From Sulfurospirillum sp. (GTDB lineage Bacteria > Campylobacterota > Campylobacteria > Campylobacterales > Sulfurospirillaceae): a stretch of 39,972 nucleotides of DNA. The position numbers and the translations under genes were made by a program. Of this stretch, positions 25,008 through 30,871 are shown one piece after another; positions within the stretch are counted from its first letter, which is position 1; each line of letters starts with the position of its first letter. Below the pieces are notes generated by a model. It saw nothing but the letters and a program-made list of their open reading frames with translations. It was not told the origin of the DNA and made no database searches. Location: the NCBI GenBank assembly GCA_018058685.1, contig JAGOZL010000006.1:1-39972 (forward strand), in the 5' to 3' direction.

Positions 25008-26795
25008 ATGCCTCAAACCTACACATTCAAGCACCTTTTTAACGAAGCGCTTCATTACAAAAAAGAGCTTATTTTTGCCCATATTATTGCGTTTATCGCA
25101 GTGAGTGTGAGTATTCCTATTCCTTTAGTGATGCCACTGCTTGTGGATGAGATTTTACTGGGAAAACCAAAATGGATTGTGCCTTTTGTGGATGCAATGT
25201 TAGGTTATTCAAGCCCTGCTTTTGTCTATATTGTCATTGTATTAGTGCTTGTTTTGGCGTTACGATTTTTGTTTTTTGCCTTTAACTACACGCAGACAAA
25301 ACTCTTTACGATTATCTCTAAAAATATTGCATTTAAAATTCGTGAAAATGTGCTAAATCATCTCAGTCGTGTCGCGATGCATGAGTTCGAATTTTTTGGT
25401 GCAGGGCGTGCTTCATCACTTTTAGTCACCGATGTTGAGACGGTAGATAATTTCTTAGGTGTTTTTGTCAGTCGCTTAATTATTTCCGTGCTAACGATTA
25501 TTGGTGTGGGGGCGGTATTACTGATGATTCATTGGCAATTGGCTCTTTTTATTCTTATTCTCAACCCTTTGGTGGTGTTATTGACCACAAACCTTGCTAA
25601 AAAAGTCTCTATTCTTAAAAAAGAGCAAAATAAGGCGTATGAACTTTTTCAAGAGGCATTGGGCGAAACCTTGGATATGTTTATGCAAATACGTGCCACC
25701 AATAAAGAAAAGCTTTTTTTTGATAAAGTGAATGCCCAAGCACAAGAGATAAAACGAAGTTCGATTCTTTTTGGTTATAAGAGTGATGGGGCAAGTAGGC
25801 TCTCTTTTTTAGTATTTCTTTCAGGATTTGAGCTTTTTCGTGCGGCGAGTATTTTTGTGGTGGCGTATTCGGATTTGAGTATTGGCTCGATGCTAGCTAT
25901 TTTTGGCTATTTATGGGTGATGATGACCCCCATTCAAGATATCTTAAATATTCAATATTCGTACCATAATGCACTCAAGGCACTAGAGCGCATTAATACT
26001 ATTTTGAGTTTAAAACAAGAAGAGAGAGGCTTACATGTAAAGAATCCTTTTGCGCATCATTTGACCAATGCGATAGATGTAAAAAACCTCTCTTTTGGGT
26101 ATGATAAGGGTAAGAAAGTACTTGAAACGATTAATCTGCATGTTCCACGAGGGGCAAAAGTAGCAATTGTAGGAGCGAGTGGTAGTGGCAAAACAACGTT
26201 AGCGCACCTGCTTGTTGGGCTTTATCCTGTGCAAGAGGGTGAGATTTCCTTTGATGGTATTTCTGTCAATGAGATAGGGCTTGATGTCGTAAGAGAGCAT
26301 CTTTTTTTAGTGTTACAGCATCCACAACTTTTTAATGCTTCCATTGCACAAAACTTGATGATAGATGAAGAAAGTGATACTTCTCTGATTGAAAAAGCAC
26401 TCAAAATCGCGCAGCTTGAAGAGTTTGTTGCAAGTTTGCCTGAGGGGATGCATACGCAGATTGGAAAGCATGGGATTAAGCTTTCAGGTGGTCAGCGTCA
26501 AAGACTCTCCATCGCTCGCATGGTGCTTCAAAATCCTAATATTGTGGTTTTTGACGAATCAACTTCTGCGCTTGATGTGCATACGGAAGCAAAACTTTTT
26601 TCTGCTTTGGAAGAGTATTTGCTTGGGAAAACAACGATTATTATTGCCCATCGATTGAGTACGATTAAAAAGGCAGATTATATCTATGTGTTGGATAAAG
26701 GAAGCATTGTAGAAGAGGGAACCCACGAGGAATTGATGGCACGTGAGGGAACATTTTTTGATTATGTAGTACAAAACAGTAGGAGTAAAGAATGA
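25008..26795 (+). CDS. ABC transporter, fused permease and ATPase (MsbA/lipid-flippase type)
   Basis: 595 residues. Half-transporter exporter: six transmembrane helices (about 20-310) and an ATP-binding domain with Walker A 'GASGSGKTT' (about 389-397), signature 'LSGGQRQRLSIARMVL', Walker B 'NIVVFDESTSALD' and the H-loop 'TTIIIAHRLST'. Family substrates are lipids, glycolipids, peptides or drugs; none can be assigned here. The frame begins at a TTG (24990), but the ATG at 25008 (MPQTYTFKHLF) is preceded by GGA at five bases. The stop overlaps the SYLF gene by four bases (ATGA). Palindrome at 26031-26040 in the linker before the ATPase. Confidence 0.9.
   Translation: MPQTYTFKHLFNEALHYKKELIFAHIIAFIAVSVSIPIPLVMPLLVDEILLGKPKWIVPFVDAMLGYSSPAFVYIVIVLVLVLALRFLFFAFNYTQTKLFTIISKNIAFKIRENVLNHLSRVAMHEFEFFGAGRASSLLVTDVETVDNFLGVFVSRLIISVLTIIGVGAVLLMIHWQLALFILILNPLVVLLTTNLAKKVSILKKEQNKAYELFQEALGETLDMFMQIRATNKEKLFFDKVNAQAQEIKRSSILFGYKSDGASRLSFLVFLSGFELFRAASIFVVAYSDLSIGSMLAIFGYLWVMMTPIQDILNIQYSYHNALKALERINTILSLKQEERGLHVKNPFAHHLTNAIDVKNLSFGYDKGKKVLETINLHVPRGAKVAIVGASGSGKTTLAHLLVGLYPVQEGEISFDGISVNEIGLDVVREHLFLVLQHPQLFNASIAQNLMIDEESDTSLIEKALKIAQLEEFVASLPEGMHTQIGKHGIKLSGGQRQRLSIARMVLQNPNIVVFDESTSALDVHTEAKLFSALEEYLLGKTTIIIAHRLSTIKKADYIYVLDKGSIVEEGTHEELMAREGTFFDYVVQNSRSKE
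26031..26040. repeat. TTACATGTAA palindrome in the ABC transporter gene
   Basis: Reads Leu-His-Val-Lys in frame ('GLHVKNP'). Confidence 0.9.
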
Positions 26796-27457
26796 TACGA
26801 CGTATAGGACACATGATAACCGTTTTAATGATGCTAACTGTATTGGCTCACGCCTCGGCAGAAGAAAAGTTGCTCGATGCTTCTAATTCACTCAAAAGCA
26901 TGCTAAGAGATTCTAAAGCCATTCCAAAGGGTGTTTTTACTAAAGCGCAAGCCATCGCTATTTTTCCTGGAACGATAGAAATTAGTATGTTTTTAGGCGG
27001 AAAAACAGGCAATGGTGTCATGGTGGTACGTAAAAGTGATGGTTCATGGAGCTCGCCGATGTTTGTCAAATTAGGCGGTGCTGGGTTTGGTTTGCAACTG
27101 GGTGTTGAAAAAAAAGATATCTTGATGGTTTTTCAAACCAAAGATGCGGTCAAAAAGATGATGGATAATAAAATGACCTTAGGGGTTGATGCTTCTGTCG
27201 CTGTTGGACCTGCGGGGGAGAGTGTGGGGAGAGGAAGTGAGGTCAATTTTAAAGCCGAGGTGTATACGTACACAAAAACGGAAGGCTTATTTGTTGGTTT
27301 TTCGTTGGATGGTTCTGTTATGAATCATGATTTTGACCAAAATATTGAGCTGTATGGCAATAATATTATGCCTGAGCAAATTATTGAATCGGAAGGCTTA
27401 AACACATCGTTTGCCATTGAAGAGTTTTTAAAAACACTACAACAGATTAATTATTAA
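26792..27457 (+). CDS. Exported SYLF/Ysc84-domain lipid-binding protein
   Basis: 221 residues. Signal peptide MIRRIGHMITVLMMLTVLAHASA. The rest is a SYLF domain: 'IPKGVFTKAQAIAIFPGTIEISMFLGGKTGNGVMVVRKSDGSWSSPMFVKLGGAGFGLQLGVEKKDILMVFQTKDAV', 'LGVDASVAVGPAGESVGRGSEVNFKAEVYTYTKTEGLFVGFSLDGSVM'. Eukaryotic SYLF domains bind phosphoinositides; bacterial members sit in the periplasm with unclear function. The ATG overlaps the ABC transporter stop, so they are translated together and may act on the same lipid substrate. Confidence 0.88.
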   Translation: MIRRIGHMITVLMMLTVLAHASAEEKLLDASNSLKSMLRDSKAIPKGVFTKAQAIAIFPGTIEISMFLGGKTGNGVMVVRKSDGSWSSPMFVKLGGAGFGLQLGVEKKDILMVFQTKDAVKKMMDNKMTLGVDASVAVGPAGESVGRGSEVNFKAEVYTYTKTEGLFVGFSLDGSVMNHDFDQNIELYGNNIMPEQIIESEGLNTSFAIEEFLKTLQQINY

Positions 27458-27465
27458 GGAAAGAC

Positions 27466-28029
27466 GTGGAAGATATTATTAATTCGCTCTCAACATACGG
27501 TTATATTATTTTATTTGCTTATTCGTTTGGGGGTGGCATGGTGGCGATTATTGCTGCGGGTGTGCTTTCGTATGCTGGGAAAATGGACATAACCACATCG
27601 ATTATTGTTGCTGCTTTTGCCAATGTTTTGGGGAGTAGTTTTCTTTTTTACATGGGGCGTTATAACAAAAATGCACTGATGCCTTACATCAAAGCACATC
27701 GTCGTAAATTAGCGCTAAGTCATCTTTTGATGAAAAAACAAGGGGATAAAATTATTTTTATTCAAAAATTTGTTTACGGTCTTAAAACCTTGGTTCCGAT
27801 GACGATAGGTATCACCAAATACCCTCAAGCAAAATTTCATCTACTTAATACACTCAGCGCTATTTTTTGGGCGGTTGTTTTGGGCTTAGGAAGTTACACC
27901 GCAGGTGAGCTTTTGATGCAAATTGCAGCGTATTTTTCTGATAACACCTTTATGGCACCTGTGATTCTCTTCTCTATTTTAGGCTTAATTTGGTTTTATT
28001 TCCAAAAAGCAACACAAAAGAAGCGCTAA
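27466..28029 (+). CDS. DedA/VTT-family membrane protein
   Basis: 187 residues, GTG start after AAGGA. The DedA (SNARE-associated, VTT) fold shows in 'GGGMVAIIAAGVLSYAGKMDITTSIIVAAFANVLGSSFLFYMGRY', 'RKLALSHLLMKKQGDKIIFIQKFVYGLKTLVPMTIGITKYPQAKFHLLNTLSAIFWAVVLGLGSYTAGELL'. The family includes undecaprenyl-phosphate and phosphatidylethanolamine flippases and proteins needed for membrane potential. Together with the ABC exporter and SYLF gene directly upstream it makes a small membrane-lipid cluster. Its stop codon lies within a bidirectional terminator. Confidence 0.88.
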   Translation: MEDIINSLSTYGYIILFAYSFGGGMVAIIAAGVLSYAGKMDITTSIIVAAFANVLGSSFLFYMGRYNKNALMPYIKAHRRKLALSHLLMKKQGDKIIFIQKFVYGLKTLVPMTIGITKYPQAKFHLLNTLSAIFWAVVLGLGSYTAGELLMQIAAYFSDNTFMAPVILFSILGLIWFYFQKATQKKR

Positions 28030-28041
28030 AAAGCGCTTCTT
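28018..28041. terminator. Bidirectional terminator between dedA-like gene and small ORF
   Basis: AAGAAGCGCT (28018-28027) and AGCGCTTCTT (28032-28041) form a perfect 10-bp stem with an AAAA loop. An A-run follows on the plus strand (28042-28047), giving U's to minus-strand transcripts; the plus-strand T-rich stretch is weaker. Both flanking stop codons overlap the hairpin. Confidence 0.75.
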
Positions 28042-28144
28042 AAAAAATCTTATTGCTCAGTATGAGCATCTTTTGTTCAAAGCGATTCATAAATTCTTGG
28101 TAAGCTTGTCGAGAGTGGCTGATGGTACAGATAAAAGTCTTCAT
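28040..28144 (-). CDS. Small protein of 34 residues, unknown
   Basis: Begins MKTFICTISHSRQAYQEF and ends with an aliphatic, basic tail (MLILSNKIF). It is too short for most gene callers but has a textbook AAGGAG seven bases before its ATG. It ends 10 bases from the convergent dedA-like gene, with the shared hairpin covering both stops. It is divergent from the S24 regulator across 110 bases. No signal peptide or transmembrane helix is evident; the composition is helical and basic. I do not recognise it. Confidence 0.6.
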   Translation of the reverse strand: MKTFICTISHSRQAYQEFMNRFEQKMLILSNKIF

Positions 28145-28217
28145 AAATAACTCCTTAAAATAATCTAAGCTAAAATCGTTCCATATGTTGATATTGTAAT
28201 AAAAATATAAAATATGC

Positions 28218-28223
28218 TATAAT
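28218..28223 (+). promoter_or_regulatory. Extended -10 promoter of the S24 regulator
   Basis: TATAAT preceded by TGC (TGCTATAAT), 31 bases before the start codon. The inverted repeat at 28226-28242 begins two bases after it, at the expected transcription start. Confidence 0.65.
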
Positions 28224-28225
28224 TT

Positions 28226-28242
28226 TATTTCAAAATGAAATA
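28226..28242. promoter_or_regulatory. Probable operator of the S24 regulator
   Basis: TATTTCA-AAA-TGAAATA, a perfect 7-3-7 inverted repeat between the -10 and the GGAGGA ribosome site. Its position over the start of transcription suits autorepression by the downstream CI/LexA-like protein. Confidence 0.55.
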
Positions 28243-28254
28243 TTGGAGGAAAAA

Positions 28255-28914
28255 ATGCCAGATATTTTAAGTGTTTTGCAAAAAGTTAAAGATATCCTCT
28301 CCCAAGAAGTGGGCGAACGAAAAGTATTTGATAAAGACGTCGCAGAAGCTTTGGGCATTAATCAACTCACCCTTGCTACAATGAAAAATAGAGCAAAAAT
28401 TCCTTATAAAGAGATACTTGAGTTTTGTGCAAAACGAAAAATTTCAATCAATTGGGTTTTATTTGACCAAGTGGTTGAGAGCTTACAAGCTGAGACAGAT
28501 AAATTTGCCAAAATTCACTATTTTAGAGATATTTATGCTTCCGCAGGCGGAGGTGCTTTAAATGAAGAAGAAGAGGGTGAGATGATGTATCTCGATGAAG
28601 AAATCGTTCAAAAACTAGGAGGCATTGGTATGATAAAACATATTCAAGCTATCAATGTTTTGGGTGATTCGATGGAGCCTACACTTTACAGTGGTGATGT
28701 GGTTTTTGTCAATAAAGAGTACCGTAATGCACACAAAGCAGGCATTTATATCGTTTCAACGCCTGCTGGACTTTTCATTAAGCGATTGCATCTTCAAGCC
28801 AATGGTATGGTCGCGTTGCTTTCTGATAATGAGTCGTATGCGCCTGAGATGGTCAATGCGCATGACGTTGAAGTGATTGGAAAAGTGGTGGGGAAACTCT
28901 CATCGAATATTTAA
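28255..28914 (+). CDS. CI/LexA-like transcriptional regulator with S24 self-cleavage domain
   Basis: 219 residues. The N-terminal domain (about 1-70, 'VFDKDVAEALGINQLTLATMKNRAKIPYKEILEFCAKRKISINWVLF') matches the Bac_CI_repr type of DNA-binding domain. The C-terminal S24 domain has the catalytic pair S139 in 'GDSMEPTLYSGDVV' and K176 in 'GLFIKRL', and a possible Ala-Gly cleavage site at A97-G98. Such proteins repress until RecA-stimulated self-cleavage after DNA damage. A TTG at 28243 is in frame, but GGAGGA immediately before the ATG at 28255 fixes the start. There are no phage structural or integrase genes nearby, so it looks like a resident chromosomal regulator. A strong hairpin ends it. 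Confidence 0.9.
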   Translation: MPDILSVLQKVKDILSQEVGERKVFDKDVAEALGINQLTLATMKNRAKIPYKEILEFCAKRKISINWVLFDQVVESLQAETDKFAKIHYFRDIYASAGGGALNEEEEGEMMYLDEEIVQKLGGIGMIKHIQAINVLGDSMEPTLYSGDVVFVNKEYRNAHKAGIYIVSTPAGLFIKRLHLQANGMVALLSDNESYAPEMVNAHDVEVIGKVVGKLSSNI

Positions 28915-28933
28915 TTTTTTTACTGCGTTATAA

Positions 28934-28967
28934 AACAATACGATAAATAATTTTTTATCGTATTGTT
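28934..28967 (+). terminator. Terminator of the S24 regulator
   Basis: AACAATACGATAAA (28934-28947) pairs exactly with TTTATCGTATTGTT (28954-28967) over a 6-base loop, followed by AAGACTTTTTTT. The 157-base gap to the PAS gene also holds a weak TACAAT at 29021-29026 and the 10-base palindrome CTCGTACGAG at 29040-29049. Confidence 0.8.
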
Positions 28968-29071
28968 AAGACTTTTTTTAAAATAAAACTGAATACAACC
29001 CCATTGCAACACTTCGTCGATACAATACCCACAACAATACTCGTACGAGAGTCAATAAGGGCTTAAGCGCA

Positions 29072-29473
29072 ATGAAAAAAGAATACCGCGATATGATAGA
29101 GTGTGTTGGACATGGTTTTTGGGAATGGAATCCTATCACCAATGTTCTTTATTTTTCAAAGCAGTGGCAAGGGATGCTTGGGTACGAGCATGAAGGCTTA
29201 GTCCACAGTATTGAAGAGTGGGTTTCACGTATCCATCCTGATGATTTTAGCCACTGCTTTAATGCGTTAGCCACGCTTCTTAGAGGAACCACATCGGTGT
29301 ATCGGAATGAACATCGCATGTTATGTAAAGATGGAAAATACCGATGGTTTTTAGACCAAGCAAGAGTAATTGAACGCAATGCTCAAGGCTATCCTTCTAA
29401 AGTAGTAGGTACGTACACAGATATTGATGAGCTTAAAAGTAGTTTGGAATACTATAAAAAGAGTAACCCTTAA
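29072..29473 (+). CDS. Stand-alone PAS domain protein
   Basis: 133 residues, essentially one PAS fold of the PAS_3 type: 'CVGHGFWEWNPITNVLYFSKQWQGMLGYEHEGLVHSIEEWVSRIHPDDFSHCFNAL', 'RNEHRMLCKDGKYRWFLDQARVIERNAQGYPSKVVGTYTDIDELK' followed by a short helix. There is no kinase, GGDEF or DNA-binding output, so it must signal by protein contact. The next gene starts 11 bases later and is the obvious candidate partner. The Shine-Dalgarno (AAGGG) is about ten bases before the ATG. Confidence 0.85.
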   Translation: MKKEYRDMIECVGHGFWEWNPITNVLYFSKQWQGMLGYEHEGLVHSIEEWVSRIHPDDFSHCFNALATLLRGTTSVYRNEHRMLCKDGKYRWFLDQARVIERNAQGYPSKVVGTYTDIDELKSSLEYYKKSNP

Positions 29474-29484
29474 AAGGAGAGATT

Positions 29485-30270
29485 ATGGTAGTAAATATTG
29501 CACAAAATCAACATTACTTTTTAGAACATAAAGAAGATGTTGCTTTTTCATTTATTCATGATGAGTCCATTCGTGACGTGTTAGAAAGACATGGGATTGA
29601 CCTTTTGTTTTTTGCTCGACACTTTGGTGTTCGCATCGTTGATGCTGTGATGTTAGCATTGTTAAGCCAGCAAAAATCCTCTATCAATATACTCTTAGAC
29701 GTGATGCAACTTTTTTTTGCTCATCATCATATCTGTTTAGATAAGCACGATTTGGATTTTTTGCGTCAAGGATTTAGAAAAACATTTGCCAAATTTGCGA
29801 TAAATCTTGATGCTCACGATATGATTAAAATAGAATCGATGCTAGACGTAGAAGATAAAAAAGGTTTTTTTAGCATCGAGGAGATTGAAGAGTCTAAAGA
29901 ATTGATTGAAGATATGGAGTATTTTCTCTCAAAAATTTCCAGTGAAGAAATTTCGATGGCTGATTTGCACAGCGCAATGGAAAAATGTGTCATTATCACA
30001 GAAACGTATGGGCATTTATTAAGTGAAAAAGAGTCCTGTGCTTTTTTAAGTCGCAAGCTTTTGGATATGAGTGTTTTACTACGCTCTTGGTCAACCTTGA
30101 TGGGAGAAGAAGCCTTTTTTATGGTTTTGGATAGGCTCAAGTCGATTATAGCATTACTTCTTGCCTTTCACGAACAAGCATTAGAGGCTCAAAGTGTTGA
30201 ATACACTGCTTTTGATACGCTTTTTAGTCGTGATATTGAAAGATTATCAGAGATTTTAAAACCAAGATAG
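29485..30270 (+). CDS. Unknown helical protein paired with the PAS protein
   Basis: 261 residues, start preceded by AAAGGAG. I do not recognise a family. It has no signal peptide or clear transmembrane helix. It is acidic, predicted almost all helical from its hydrophobic periodicity, with a His-rich patch 'FFAHHHICLDKHDLDF' around residues 75-90 and strings of Ile/Leu/Glu ('FSIEEIEESKELIEDMEYFLSKISSEEISMADLHSAMEKCV'). Metal binding by the His patch is possible but the hemerythrin motif is absent. It shares a transcript with the PAS gene and ends in a strong bidirectional terminator. Confidence 0.7.
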   Translation: MVVNIAQNQHYFLEHKEDVAFSFIHDESIRDVLERHGIDLLFFARHFGVRIVDAVMLALLSQQKSSINILLDVMQLFFAHHHICLDKHDLDFLRQGFRKTFAKFAINLDAHDMIKIESMLDVEDKKGFFSIEEIEESKELIEDMEYFLSKISSEEISMADLHSAMEKCVIITETYGHLLSEKESCAFLSRKLLDMSVLLRSWSTLMGEEAFFMVLDRLKSIIALLLAFHEQALEAQSVEYTAFDTLFSRDIERLSEILKPR

Positions 30271-30272
30271 GG

Positions 30273-30305
30273 TTACATGTAAAGAGTTTTTCTCTTTACA
30301 TGTAA
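30273..30305. terminator. Bidirectional terminator built from two iterated palindromes
   Basis: TTACATGTAAAGAG (30273-30286) pairs exactly with CTCTTTACATGTAA (30292-30305) across a TTTTT loop, a 14-bp stem followed by AAAA. Each arm contains one complete TTACATGTAA (30273-30282 and 30296-30305). It separates the convergent unknown gene and the peptidyl-prolyl isomerase gene. Confidence 0.85.
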
Positions 30306-30310
30306 AAAAA

Positions 30311-30802
30311 TTAGAGGCTTTCTTTAATCTCAATGGTGAGCATTTTGTCATTTTGTGTGATACTATCGAGTACTTTGAAGCTCTCTTTATCGTCTTTATC
30401 GATGGCTCCAAAGACGGTGTGGACACCATCTAAATGAGGGCAATCTACAAAACAGATAAAAAATTGGCTTCCACCTGTGTTTGGACCAGCGTGAGCCATG
30501 GAAAGCGCGCCACGTTTGTGCTTGCTTTTTTGACCTCGACACTCACATGCAATATTCCAACCCGGTCCCCCCGTTCCTCTTCCGCTTGGGCATCCGCCTT
30601 GTGCCATAAAGTTTTTGATGACACGGTGAAAAATTAAACCATCGTAAAACTTATCATTGGCTAGGGTTGCAAAGTTTGCAACGGCAATGGGTGTCTCTTC
30701 AGGATTGAGTTTAATGACAATATCACCTTTTTCTGTTTTAATAATGGCGTATTGAAATGCCGCTAACTGTTCTTTAGAATAGTCGTATGTTTTGAGTTTC
30801 AT
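30311..30802 (-). CDS. Cyclophilin-type peptidyl-prolyl cis-trans isomerase
   Basis: 163 residues. Protein-folding enzyme of the cyclophilin family. 'KFYDGLIFHRVIKNFMAQGGCPSGRGTGGPGW' carries the catalytic Arg and Phe, and 'GALSMAHAGPNTGGSQFFICFVDCPHLDGVHTVFG' the rest of the active site. No signal peptide, so it is cytoplasmic. The frame extends to 30853, but the ATG at 30802 (MKLKTYDYSKEQLAAF) follows AAGG at eight bases and fits the family. A minus-strand extended -10 (TGCTATAAT) is at 30831-30836 with its TG at 30838-30839. Confidence 0.93.
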   Translation of the reverse strand: MKLKTYDYSKEQLAAFQYAIIKTEKGDIVIKLNPEETPIAVANFATLANDKFYDGLIFHRVIKNFMAQGGCPSGRGTGGPGWNIACECRGQKSKHKRGALSMAHAGPNTGGSQFFICFVDCPHLDGVHTVFGAIDKDDKESFKVLDSITQNDKMLTIEIKESL

Positions 30803-30830
30803 CAAGGTACCTTTGTTTAAAATTTTGCGA

Positions 30831-30836
30831 ATTATA
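30831..30836 (-). promoter_or_regulatory. Extended -10 promoter of the cyclophilin gene
   Basis: ATTATAGCA on the plus strand reads TGCTATAAT on the minus strand, 28 bases before the start codon, in the 69-base gap after the propeller gene. Confidence 0.55.
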
Positions 30837-30871
30837 GCATAGAAGCGTGACAAAAAGAGAAGGATTTTGAA

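Noticed and set aside
28255-28914. Prophage signal from the CI-like repressor
   Set aside because: No integrase, replication, head, tail or lysis genes and no att-like duplications nearby; neighbours are ordinary chromosomal genes.
29040-29049. CTCGTACGAG palindrome before the PAS gene as an operator
   Set aside because: Single 10-base palindrome with no second copy noticed and no well-supported promoter next to it.
29485-30270. Hemerythrin-like annotation of the His-rich helical protein
   Set aside because: The spaced His/Glu/Asp pattern of hemerythrins is not present; the histidines cluster in one patch.
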